This document shows positions 15,365-23,210 of a DNA stretch of 64,000 nt, piece by piece. The notes below the pieces were generated by a model that did not search any database, was not told the DNA's origin, and saw nothing but the letters and a program-made list of their open reading frames with translations. Source of the DNA: SHVZ01 sp041906305 (GTDB lineage Bacteria > Pseudomonadota > Alphaproteobacteria > SHVZ01); assembly GCA_041906305.1 (NCBI GenBank), contig JAYRJL010000003.1, positions 1-64,000 on the forward strand. Reading direction: 5' to 3'. Each line of letters begins with the position of its first letter. Position 1 is the stretch's first letter. The translations under genes and the position numbers were made by a program.

Positions 15365-16606
15365 CTACTCCCTCACCACGTCGAACTGATCCCGTCCGTA
15401 TCCCGGCTTCGCCTCGAGCGCAACCGTGCGCCCCGCTTCGGCCAACGCCGCGGCGCCCTCGCCTTCCAGCCAGGCGATCACGTCCGACGAGGCGACCAGC
15501 CGGAGACGTCCGCCCTCGGCGCGCGCGACCAGGCGCAGCGCGGCCAGCGCCGCCGTCTCGACCGCCGAGAGCCGCAGTCTCTCCGCCAGGCTCGGGCCGA
15601 GGCGCGGGCGCGTGATCTCGTAGAGTCCCGCCCGGGTCCAGCCGAGGCATTCGACCGGCTGCGGGTCGCCGGCGACGGCCGATTTCATCGCCTCGTCGAT
15701 GCGGTTCCGGTCGCCCTTGCCGTCGGTGAACGGGAAGTCGACGACGAGCGTTCCGCCCAGGTCGCGAAGCCGGATCAGCCGGCCGATCTCGCGCGCCGCG
15801 GCCAGGCAGAGTTCGAGGCGGCCGCCGGTGCCGTTGACGTCGATCGCGGTCAGCGTCTCGCCCTCCTCGACCAGCAGCCGTCCACCGGCGATCGGGATCT
15901 CGCGTGCCAGCGCGCGCGAAAGCTCGTCCTCGACGCCGAGTGACTCGAACGGGCACTCCACCTTCTCGACCGGTCCGAAGGCGCGCAGCTTGGCCACGGT
16001 CGCGGCGTCACCGGCGATCAGGCGGTCGGGACGAAGCTGCCGCACCAGCACGGTGACCGCATCGGGCGGCGCCCACAAAAGGCGCGGCGGCGTCTCGCCG
16101 AGACGGGCCTCGATCGCGCGCCACTGTTCGAGCAGCCCGCGCCAGATCGACTCCAGGTCGTCGCCTTCGCGCGCGGTCGAGCGGACGAGCAGTCCGGGGC
16201 CGCCATCGGCCAGGTCTTTCAACCGCTCGCGCAGGCGCTTCCGCATCGTCTCGGGCAGTTGGCGTGAGATCGCGACGCCCGGCTGCGCGGTCAGCGCGAT
16301 CGCGCCGCCGTCGAGCACGAGCGCACGCGTGACCTCGGGCCCCTTGTCGGCGACAGCCCCCTTCGCGATCTGCACCGGCACAGCAGCCCCCTCGACCAGC
16401 ACGACCGGAAGGAATGCAGGCTGCGGTCCGCCGATGTCGAGGAACGACCCGATCCCCGGCTCGATCCTGGTGACGCGCGCGAGATGAATCGCGCCGAGCC
16501 GGCTCGCGCGTCCGGGGCGATCGATATGGACCTCTACGGTGCGGCCGTCTTCGCGGACGGCCATCCGCGTCTCTCCGGGATTGCGCTCGACGACGAGCTC
16601 GATCAC
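15365..16606 (-). CDS. rng: Ribonuclease E/G family protein, short form
   Basis: 413 residues, the RNase G-like catalytic half only. An S1-like domain lies near residues 35-110 (GAIHLARVTRIEPGIGSFLDIG), then the RNase E/G core with catalytic Asp residues in AIDVNG and in VVDFPF, followed by the GLYEITRPRLGPSL segment. The zinc-link motif CPxCxG that normally comes next is absent and the protein ends about 90 residues later. This is a recurrent alphaproteobacterial short form, likely processing rRNA or mRNA 5' ends; whether it dimerises without zinc is unknown. Start GTG (16604-16606) overlaps the maf stop as GTGA. Confidence 0.85.
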   Translation of the reverse strand: MIELVVERNPGETRMAVREDGRTVEVHIDRPGRASRLGAIHLARVTRIEPGIGSFLDIGGPQPAFLPVVLVEGAAVPVQIAKGAVADKGPEVTRALVLDGGAIALTAQPGVAISRQLPETMRKRLRERLKDLADGGPGLLVRSTAREGDDLESIWRGLLEQWRAIEARLGETPPRLLWAPPDAVTVLVRQLRPDRLIAGDAATVAKLRAFGPVEKVECPFESLGVEDELSRALAREIPIAGGRLLVEEGETLTAIDVNGTGGRLELCLAAAREIGRLIRLRDLGGTLVVDFPFTDGKGDRNRIDEAMKSAVAGDPQPVECLGWTRAGLYEITRPRLGPSLAERLRLSAVETAALAALRLVARAEGGRLRLVASSDVIAWLEGEGAAALAEAGRTVALEAKPGYGRDQFDVVRE

Positions 16607-17190
16607 CGGAAGCCGAGACCTGACAGCATCGCATATGCCTCCGCGAGGCCGAGGCCGACGACGTTGGAATATGAGCCGCGAATCTGGGTGATATAGGCCG
16701 CGGCACCGCCCTGGATCGCATAGCCTCCGGCCTTGCCGCGCCAGTCGCCCGCCGCGACATACGCGGCGATCTCGGCATCGGTCAGTCGCTTGAATGCGAC
16801 GACGGTAGTGACGAGGCGCTTGCGCTTGCTGCCGTCGGGCGCGCGCACGGCGATGCCGCCGATCACGCGATGGCGGCGGCCGGAGAGGCGCGTGAGGCAC
16901 TCGAGCGCATCGGCTTCGGTCTCGGCCTTGGGCAGCATGCGACGGCCGAGCGCGACCACGGTATCGGCGGCGAGCACGAAGGCGTCGGGGTGGCGCGACA
17001 CGACCGCGTCGAGCTTCGCCTCGGCCAGCCTGAGAGCCAGGTCGGCAGGCAGTTCACGCTTGAGCGGGGTTTCGTCGAGGTCGGCGGCGTCGATCGCGTC
17101 GGGCGGCCAGCCGATCTGGGCGAGGAGTTCGCGGCGGCGCGGCGAGGCCGAGGCGAGCACCAAACGTGCGCGCCGGGACGGCGCGGCCAT
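16603..17190 (-). CDS. maf: Maf family nucleotide pyrophosphatase
   Basis: 195 residues. N-terminal LVLASASPRRRELL is the phosphate-binding loop of the Maf/YhdE family, with LAADTVVALG near residue 72 and the GKAGGYAIQGGAA motif near 150. It hydrolyses non-canonical or modified nucleoside triphosphates (dTTP/UTP or m7GTP type) and may affect septum formation. ATG at 17188-17190; the stop overlaps the rng start, and the infA stop is five bases upstream, so infA-maf-rng-yacG form one tight transcript. Confidence 0.93.
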   Translation of the reverse strand: MAAPSRRARLVLASASPRRRELLAQIGWPPDAIDAADLDETPLKRELPADLALRLAEAKLDAVVSRHPDAFVLAADTVVALGRRMLPKAETEADALECLTRLSGRRHRVIGGIAVRAPDGSKRKRLVTTVVAFKRLTDAEIAAYVAAGDWRGKAGGYAIQGGAAAYITQIRGSYSNVVGLGLAEAYAMLSGLGFR

Positions 17191-17195
17191 CGGAC

Positions 17196-17414
17196 TTACT
17201 TGAAGCGGAAGGTAATGCGGCCCTTCGTCAGGTCGTACGGGGTCATCTCGACGTTGACCCGGTCGCCCGCGAGGACGCGGATGCGGTTTTTGCGCATGCG
17301 GCCCGAGGTATGGGCCAGGACGATGTGCTCGTTGTCGAGCTTCACGCGGAACATCGCATTGGGCAGAAGCTCGCTGACGGTACCCGAGAACTCGATGACG
17401 TCTTCCTTCGGCAT
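17196..17414 (-). CDS. infA: Translation initiation factor IF-1
   Basis: 72 residues, the exact family length, a single S1-like OB fold beginning MPKEDVIEFSG and ending ITFRFK. It binds the ribosomal A site during initiation. First gene of the infA-maf-rng-yacG group; the 81-base region upstream (17415-17495) may hold its promoter but no clear -35/-10 pair was seen. Confidence 0.97.
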   Translation of the reverse strand: MPKEDVIEFSGTVSELLPNAMFRVKLDNEHIVLAHTSGRMRKNRIRVLAGDRVNVEMTPYDLTKGRITFRFK

Positions 17415-17495
17415 GCAAACTCCACTGTCGGGGGGCGAAAATCGCCGAAAAGTGGGCTCAAGGGGCCGCCCGGTCAAGCGGAAACGGCGGATTTC

Positions 17496-17951
17496 TCAGC
17501 CAAAAGCGGGGGTTCTGCCGGGCGGGAAGCGTTCCTGGATGCGCCGGATCAGCCCGTCGCGAACGTCGCGGTAGGCGGCGAGGCGCGCCTCGCGCGCGCC
17601 TTCGACGATGGTCGGATCGAAGGTCGGCCAGTATTCGACGTCGCAAGCCATGACACGGGTCATTTCGAGGGCGCGATGATGCGCCTCGGGCGACAGCGTC
17701 ACGACGACGTCGAACGAGGTATCGGCCAGCGTGTCGAAGGCCTTGTGGCGGTGACGGCCGATGTCGATGCCGATCTCGCGCATCACCTCGATGGCGAAGG
17801 GATCGACGTCGCGGCCTCCGCGAAGTCCGACCGAGTCCACATAGACGCGCTTCCCGTGCAGGTGCTTGAGGTAACCCTCCGCCATCGGCGAGCGCACCGC
17901 GTTCTGGGTGCAGGCGAAGAGGACCGCCGAAGGGAGCAGGACGTTGCTCAT
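17496..17951 (-). CDS. Low-molecular-weight phosphatase / arsenate reductase-like protein
   Basis: 151 residues with the LMW protein-tyrosine phosphatase loop C-X5-R-S: Cys14, Arg20 in FACTQNAVRSP, where members of this subgroup have FVCTxNxxRSP. The loop residues and the DSVGLRGG, DPFA and conserved DP near the end indicate an active phosphatase or a thiol arsenate reductase; the sequence does not decide between them. It sits between infA and UPF0262, a position conserved in many alphaproteobacteria, and overlaps the UPF0262 stop by four bases (ATGA), so it is co-translated with that gene. Confidence 0.85.
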   Translation of the reverse strand: MSNVLLPSAVLFACTQNAVRSPMAEGYLKHLHGKRVYVDSVGLRGGRDVDPFAIEVMREIGIDIGRHRHKAFDTLADTSFDVVVTLSPEAHHRALEMTRVMACDVEYWPTFDPTIVEGAREARLAAYRDVRDGLIRRIQERFPPGRTPAFG

Positions 17952-18427
17952 ACCCGGAGATGCAGGGCGCAGATCAGCGTGAACAGACGGCGCGCGGTAT
18001 CGAGGTCGAGGACGACCTTGCCGGCGAGACGCTCGATCAGAAGCTCCGAGCCCTCGTTGTGGAGGCCGCGGCGCCCCATGTCGATCGCCTCGATCTGGCT
18101 CGGGCTCGCCTGGCGGATCGCCGCGTAGTAGCTGTCGCAGAGCGTGAAGTAGTCCTTGATCACGCGCCGGAACGGGCTCAGCGAGAGGCCGATCATCAGC
18201 AGCGGCTCCCCCTCCTCGCCCGCGTCGGTGCGGATGTCGAGCATCAGCCGGTTCTCCTCGACGAAGAGCCGGAGATGATAGGGGCCGTCATGGCCGTTGA
18301 GATCGAAGCGGTTGCTCTCGATCAGGTCGTAGACCGCGACCGCGCGCTCATGATCGATCTCGGGTCCGCGCCGCGCGATGCTCGCCTCGTCGAGCGAGAT
18401 GCGGGCGATGCGGCCTGGCGCGGTCAT
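17948..18427 (-). CDS. UPF0262 family protein
   Basis: 159 residues, recognised by the opening RIARISLDE, the HERAVAVYDLIESNRF segment and LSLSPFRRVIKDYFTLCDSYYAAI. No enzymatic motif or membrane segment. Function unknown; in alphaproteobacteria the gene almost always follows hisD, as here (7-base gap), and precedes the LMW phosphatase gene. Confidence 0.93.
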   Translation of the reverse strand: MTAPGRIARISLDEASIARRGPEIDHERAVAVYDLIESNRFDLNGHDGPYHLRLFVEENRLMLDIRTDAGEEGEPLLMIGLSLSPFRRVIKDYFTLCDSYYAAIRQASPSQIEAIDMGRRGLHNEGSELLIERLAGKVVLDLDTARRLFTLICALHLRV

Positions 18428-18434
18428 CTCGCGA

Positions 18435-19730
18435 TCAGCGGCGGTTGAGGCGGATCGCCACGGAGCGGGCGTGGGCTGGCAGCCCCTCGGCCTCTGCCAG
18501 CCGGATCGCGGCGGGACCGATGCGGGCGAGCGCCTCGGCAGTGCACCCGACCAAGGTCGTGCGCTTCAGGAAGTCGAAGACCGACAGCCCCGACGAGAAA
18601 CGCGCCGTGCGCGAGGTCGGCAGCACGTGATTGGGCCCTGCGACATAGTCACCGATCGCCTCGGGCGTATGGCGGCCGAGGAAGATCGCGCCGGCATGGC
18701 GGATCTTCGCGGCGAACGACCGGGGCTCGGCGATCGCGAGCTCCAGGTGCTCGGGCGCGAGGCGGTCGACCAGCGCCGCCGCATCGTCGAGCCGCCGCAC
18801 CAGGATCGCCGAACCGTGGTTCTGCCAGCTCTCGCGCGCGACGGCTTCGGTCGACAGGGCCTTGAGATGGATCTCAGCGGCGTGCATGACCTCGTCGATG
18901 AACCCGGCATCGTCGGCGATCAGCACCGACTGGGCGACCGGGTCGTGCTCGGCCTGGGACAAAAGGTCGGCGGCGATCCAGGCGGGATCGTTGTCGCGGT
19001 CGGCGACGACCAGGATTTCGGACGGACCGGCGATGGAGTCGATGCCGACCCGGCCGAACACCATGCGCTTGGCGGTCGCGACATAGGCGTTGCCGGGTCC
19101 GACGATCTTGTCGACCGCGGCGATGGTCCTCGTGCCGTAGGCGAGCGCGCCGACCGCCTGCGCGCCGCCGACGCGATAGACCTCGTCGACGCCGGCGAGC
19201 CGGGCCGCCGCCAGCACCAGCGGGTTGACCACGCCGTTCGGCGTCGGCACCACCATCGCCAGCCGCGTGACCCCGGCGACCTTGGCCGGAATCGCGTTCA
19301 TCAGCACCGAGCTCGGATAGGCGGCGCGTCCACCGGGGACGTAGAGGCCGACCGCGTCGAGCGGCTTCCACGCAAGGCCGAGCGTCACGCCGTCGTCGTC
19401 GTCGAAGCCGAAATCCTCGGGCACCTGCCGGCGGTGGAAGGCCTCGATCCGCGAGGCGGCGAGTTCGAGCGCGTCGCGCGTCTCGGCCGGCACGCTCGCG
19501 GCGGCCTTCGCGATCTCGTCGTCGGCGAAGCGGATGCCGGTCTTCGCAAGGTCGAGCCTGTCGAAGCGCTTGGTGTAGTCGATCAGCGCTTCGTCGCCGC
19601 GCGCCCGCACGTCCTCGAGGATGTCACGGACGACGCCGGAAACGTCATCGGTCACCGCGTCGCGATCGGCGAGCAGCGTTTCGAAGTCGGCGGCGAAGCC
19701 GGGGGACGAGGCGTCAAGCCGCCTGGGCAT
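18435..19730 (-). CDS. hisD: Histidinol dehydrogenase
   Basis: 431 residues, full length. Catalyses the last two NAD-dependent steps of histidine synthesis, from L-histidinol to L-histidine. Visible landmarks are GLYVPGGRAAYPSSVLMN, VGGAQAVGALAYGT, DKIVGPGNAYV and GPSEILV, plus the C-terminal GPNHVLPT zinc/substrate block. Its start lies within the end of hisG (17-base overlap in another frame), so the two are translated together. Confidence 0.97.
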   Translation of the reverse strand: MPRRLDASSPGFAADFETLLADRDAVTDDVSGVVRDILEDVRARGDEALIDYTKRFDRLDLAKTGIRFADDEIAKAAASVPAETRDALELAASRIEAFHRRQVPEDFGFDDDDGVTLGLAWKPLDAVGLYVPGGRAAYPSSVLMNAIPAKVAGVTRLAMVVPTPNGVVNPLVLAAARLAGVDEVYRVGGAQAVGALAYGTRTIAAVDKIVGPGNAYVATAKRMVFGRVGIDSIAGPSEILVVADRDNDPAWIAADLLSQAEHDPVAQSVLIADDAGFIDEVMHAAEIHLKALSTEAVARESWQNHGSAILVRRLDDAAALVDRLAPEHLELAIAEPRSFAAKIRHAGAIFLGRHTPEAIGDYVAGPNHVLPTSRTARFSSGLSVFDFLKRTTLVGCTAEALARIGPAAIRLAEAEGLPAHARSVAIRLNRR

Positions 19731-20385
19731 CGAGGCCGGCGGCGGCGCGGAAGCGCTCGAGCCAGTGACGGAGCTGCTCGCTCCGCGTCTTGAAGGCCGA
19801 GCGGTTGACGGCGAAGCGGGTGGTGACGTCGGCGATGTGCTCGACCTCGACCAGGCCGTTCTCCTTGAGCGTCCGGCCCGAGGCCACGAGGTCGACGATG
19901 CGCCGGCACAGCCCCAGCTGCGGCGCCAGCTCGAGCGCGCCGTTGAGCTTGATGCACTCGGCCTGCACGCCGCGGCGCGCGAAGTGGCGCTTGGTGACTT
20001 CCGGATATTTGGTCGCGACGCGGAGATGGCTCCAGCGCTGCGGGTCCTCGGTCTCGGCGAGATCCTTCTTCTCGGCGACCGCGAGCCGGCACTTGCCGAT
20101 GCCGAGGTCGAGCGGCGTGTAGATCTCGGAGTAGTTGAACTCCATCAGCACGTCGGAACCCGCCAGCGCCATGTGCGCGGCGCCGAAGGCGAGGAAGGTC
20201 GCGACGTCGAAGGAACGCACCCGGATGATCGAGAGGCCGGGCACGTTGGTCTTGAATTGGAGCTGGCGCGACTCGTCGTCTGCGAATGCCGCCTCCGGCT
20301 CGATGCCGGCGGCTGTTATCACCGGCATCGCTTCGGAAAGGATGCGGCCCTTAGGCACGGCGAGGACGAGAGAATCGGCAGACAT
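19714..20385 (-). CDS. hisG: ATP phosphoribosyltransferase, short form catalytic subunit
   Basis: 223 residues. First step of histidine synthesis: ATP plus PRPP to phosphoribosyl-ATP. It is the short HisG form, lacking the C-terminal regulatory domain, with AVPKGRILSEA at the start and the GSDVLMEF and ALELAPQLGLCRRIVDLVASGRTL motifs. Short HisG normally needs HisZ for activity and feedback control; no hisZ is in this window. It starts three bases after the DUF2948 stop and overlaps hisD. Confidence 0.95.
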   Translation of the reverse strand: MSADSLVLAVPKGRILSEAMPVITAAGIEPEAAFADDESRQLQFKTNVPGLSIIRVRSFDVATFLAFGAAHMALAGSDVLMEFNYSEIYTPLDLGIGKCRLAVAEKKDLAETEDPQRWSHLRVATKYPEVTKRHFARRGVQAECIKLNGALELAPQLGLCRRIVDLVASGRTLKENGLVEVEHIADVTTRFAVNRSAFKTRSEQLRHWLERFRAAAGLDAQAA

Positions 20386-20387
20386 GC

Positions 20388-20822
20388 TCAGGCCTTGTGG
20401 TCCGGGCGGAAGATCGTCGGCCAGGACTCGCCGAAATCGTCGAGGCGGCAGGCGAGCTTCTCGACTTCCAGCCGGATCGCGGCGTCGCCGGAGAAGTGGA
20501 GGTCGACGGTCCGTTCCCCGGCCTCCATGGCCAGCAATGCCAGGATGCGCTCGCCGTCCGTCTGCTCGAGGCCCCGGCGGCGCACGCGCGTGACGTGGTC
20601 GAAGATCAGGGCCGAGGCGATGCGCTCGCCGCCGCCGGCGTTGGCGCCGCGATCGGCCTCCCAGCGATAGCGGCTGGCCGCCAGCATGAAGCGCCTGTCC
20701 TCGGGGAAGTAGCGGATGTCCGCGACCGGCACCGCCGCGTCCTGCAGCGCCGCCGACAGGATCGCGAGATCGTCCGCGTCCTCGGCCCGGAGCTTCAGCG
20801 GCTTGGTCGTCACGCCCGGCAT
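20388..20822 (-). CDS. DUF2948 family protein
   Basis: 144 residues with the family opening KPLKLRAEDADDLAILSAALQDA and the RRFMLAASRYRWE block. No catalytic motif known. The gene sits between murA and hisG in many alphaproteobacteria, as here: its ATG (20820-20822) is one base after the murA stop, and hisG begins two bases after its own stop. Likely an intracellular accessory protein. Confidence 0.9.
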   Translation of the reverse strand: MPGVTTKPLKLRAEDADDLAILSAALQDAAVPVADIRYFPEDRRFMLAASRYRWEADRGANAGGGERIASALIFDHVTRVRRRGLEQTDGERILALLAMEAGERTVDLHFSGDAAIRLEVEKLACRLDDFGESWPTIFRPDHKA

Positions 20823-20823
20823 C

Positions 20824-22122
20824 TCAATCGTCGGCAGCCGCGGCCGGACGCACGCGCTCGATGGCGGCGCCGCAGGCAACCAGCTTCTCCTCGATGCGCT
20901 CGTAGCCGCGGTCGAGGTGATAGATGCGGTTGACCTCGGTCGTGCCCTCGGCGGCGAGGCCCGCCAGCACCAGCGAGACCGAGGCGCGGAGGTCCGTCGC
21001 CATCACCGGGGCGCCGGTCAGCTTCTTGACGCCGCGAACCAGCGCGGAGGACTGGTGGACCGTGATGTTGGCGCCCATGCGCGACAGCTCGGGTACGTGC
21101 ATGAAGCGGTTCTCGAAGATCGTCTCGGTCACCATCGAGGCGCCCTCGGCGATCGTCATCAGCGTCATGAACTGCGCCTGAAGGTCGGTCGGGAAGCCCG
21201 GATAGGGCTCGGTGATCACGTCGGTGCCGATCACGCCGTTCGACGCCGAGACGCGCACGCCGTCCGGGGTCGCGGTGACCGCGATGCCGGCCTCGGCCAT
21301 GTGCTTCACCAGCGCCTCGATCATCGACAGCTTGACGCCGACGAGCTCGACCTCGCCGCCGGTGATGGCGGCGGCGATCGCATAGGTGCCGGCCTCGATG
21401 CGGTCGGCGACGACGGGATAGACGGTGCCGACGAGGCGCTTCTGGCCGACGATCCTGATCGTGTCGGAACCGTGGCCCTCGATGTCCGCGCCCATCGCCT
21501 TCAGGCAGCGGCAGAGATCGACGATCTCCGGCTCGCGCGCGGCGTTCACCAGCGTCGTCTCGCCGTCGGCGAGCGACGCCGCCATCACCAGGTTTTCCGT
21601 CGCACCGACCGAGACGGTCGGGAAGACGTAGCGGCCGCCCTTGAGGCCGTTCGGCGCCCGCGCCTCGATGTAGCCCTGCTGCAGGTCGATCTCGGCGCCG
21701 AGCGCCTGGAGACCCTTCAGGTGCAGGTCGACCGGGCGCGCGCCGATCGAGCAGCCGCCCGGCAGAGACACGCGCGCATGCCCCATGCGCGCGACCAGCG
21801 GGCCCAGCACCAGGACGGATGCCCGCATCTTGCGGACGATGTCGTAGGGCGCGGTCGTGTTGGTGATGTCGCCGGCGGTCAGCTTGAGGGCCTTGCCGGT
21901 GTGGCCGCCGGTCGCATGCCCGTCCATGCCGATCTCGACGCCGTGCTGGGCGAGCAGCGTCGCCAGGGTCGAGATGTCGGCGAGATGGGGCAGATTGACG
22001 AGCGTCAGCGTCTCCTCGGTAAGGAGGCTGGCGCACATCAGCGGCAGGGCGGCGTTCTTGGCGCCCGAGATGGGGATGCGGCCGGAGAGCCGCCGGCCGC
22101 CCTGGATGCGGATTTTGTCCAC
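20824..22122 (-). CDS. murA: UDP-N-acetylglucosamine 1-carboxyvinyltransferase
   Basis: 432 residues. Transfers enolpyruvate from PEP to UDP-GlcNAc, the first committed step of peptidoglycan synthesis. Active-site Cys124 lies in LPGGCSIGARP (the fosfomycin target) and Lys22 in SGAKNAALP. The start is GTG (22120-22122) giving the usual VDKIRIQGG opening; an in-frame ATG at 22194 would add 24 residues that do not match the family. First gene of the murA-DUF2948-hisG-hisD-UPF0262-phosphatase group. Confidence 0.96.
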   Translation of the reverse strand: MDKIRIQGGRRLSGRIPISGAKNAALPLMCASLLTEETLTLVNLPHLADISTLATLLAQHGVEIGMDGHATGGHTGKALKLTAGDITNTTAPYDIVRKMRASVLVLGPLVARMGHARVSLPGGCSIGARPVDLHLKGLQALGAEIDLQQGYIEARAPNGLKGGRYVFPTVSVGATENLVMAASLADGETTLVNAAREPEIVDLCRCLKAMGADIEGHGSDTIRIVGQKRLVGTVYPVVADRIEAGTYAIAAAITGGEVELVGVKLSMIEALVKHMAEAGIAVTATPDGVRVSASNGVIGTDVITEPYPGFPTDLQAQFMTLMTIAEGASMVTETIFENRFMHVPELSRMGANITVHQSSALVRGVKKLTGAPVMATDLRASVSLVLAGLAAEGTTEVNRIYHLDRGYERIEEKLVACGAAIERVRPAAAADD

Positions 22123-22228
22123 GATATAAGGCCTTGAGCCCTTCGAGTGATGCTGATCGCCGTTGTAGCGGACGGGTGGGTTACTCACAAGCAAGCTGGC
22201 CCCCTGGGTGGTTACCAGCCTGTAGAAC

Positions 22229-23200
22229 CTAGAAACGGTCGACGGGGATCCGGAGATGGATGGAGCCGTCGGCCTCGGCCGGAGGGAATCGGCCGGCCCG
22301 CATATTGACCTGCACCGATGGCAGAATGAGGGCAGGCATCGAGAGCTTGGCGTCGCGCTCTCGGCGCAGCTTCACGAACTCGGCCTCGGTGACCCCGTCC
22401 TTGATGTGGAGATTGCCGGCGCGCTGGGCCTGGACGGTGGTCTCCCAGACGAACCGGTCGCGGCCGGGCGCCTTGTAGTCGTGGCAGAGGAACATGCGGG
22501 TTTCGCCCGGCAGCGACAGGAGACGGCGGACCGAGCGGTACAGGACCGCCGCGTCGCCGCCGGGGAAGTCGCAGCGTGCCGAGCCGTAGTCCGGCATGAA
22601 CATGGTGTCGCCGACGAAGATCGCGTCGCCGATCCGGTAGGTGATGCAGGCGGGGGTATGCCCGGGCGTGTGCATCACCTCGACCTCGAGGCCGCCGATC
22701 CGGAACCGATCCCCCTCGGCGAAGAGCCGGTCGAACTGCGAGCCGTCCGGAACCATGTCCCAGGCGCCGAACACCGGCCGGAAGGTGGCCTGCACGACCG
22801 GTACGTTCGAGCCGATGCCGATCGGCGCTCCGGTCACCTTCTTCAGGTACTGGGAGGCCGACAGGTGATCGGCGTGGACATGCGTCTCGAGGATCCAGGC
22901 GACCTTGAGGCCGCGCGTCTCGACCGCTTCCAGCACCTTCTCGGCATGAGCGGTGCGCGTCCGGCCCGAGGCGCCGTCGTAGTCGAGCACGGAGTCCATG
23001 ATCGCCGCCTCGCCGGTTTCACGATCCACGACGAGGTAGGTGGCGGTGAAGGTCGGCTCGTGGAAGAAGCAGGTTACGTCCGCCATCGCCGGGGCCGACG
23101 TCTCGGCCCGCGCGCGCGCCTGGGCCTTCCGCTTGCCGAGGTTCTGGCGCAACGCTTCGGCGCGCCGCTGGTCACGCTCGCTCTGGCCGGATGACGCCAT
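22229..23200 (-). CDS. Blh/ETHE1-like persulfide dioxygenase homologue with a basic N-terminal extension
   Basis: 323 residues. From about residue 39 it is a metallo-beta-lactamase fold of the Blh type: THVHADHLSA (His107, His109, Asp111, His112), HTPGHTPACI, FVGDTMFMPDYGSARCDFPGG and FLCHDYKAPGRD. Blh and ETHE1 proteins oxidise glutathione persulfide to sulfite and belong to sulfide detoxification. Residues 1-38 are an extra basic helix (RRAEALRQNLGKRKAQARAR) that resembles a short stand-alone protein found near murA in related bacteria. The start with AGGGGG is at 23200; the ATG that would give only the enzyme (23086) has no Shine-Dalgarno, so the fused form is favoured. It follows the ATP-grasp gene by 10 bases. 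Confidence 0.85.
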   Translation of the reverse strand: MASSGQSERDQRRAEALRQNLGKRKAQARARAETSAPAMADVTCFFHEPTFTATYLVVDRETGEAAIMDSVLDYDGASGRTRTAHAEKVLEAVETRGLKVAWILETHVHADHLSASQYLKKVTGAPIGIGSNVPVVQATFRPVFGAWDMVPDGSQFDRLFAEGDRFRIGGLEVEVMHTPGHTPACITYRIGDAIFVGDTMFMPDYGSARCDFPGGDAAVLYRSVRRLLSLPGETRMFLCHDYKAPGRDRFVWETTVQAQRAGNLHIKDGVTEAEFVKLRRERDAKLSMPALILPSVQVNMRAGRFPPAEADGSIHLRIPVDRF

Positions 23201-23210
23201 CGCCTGCCCC

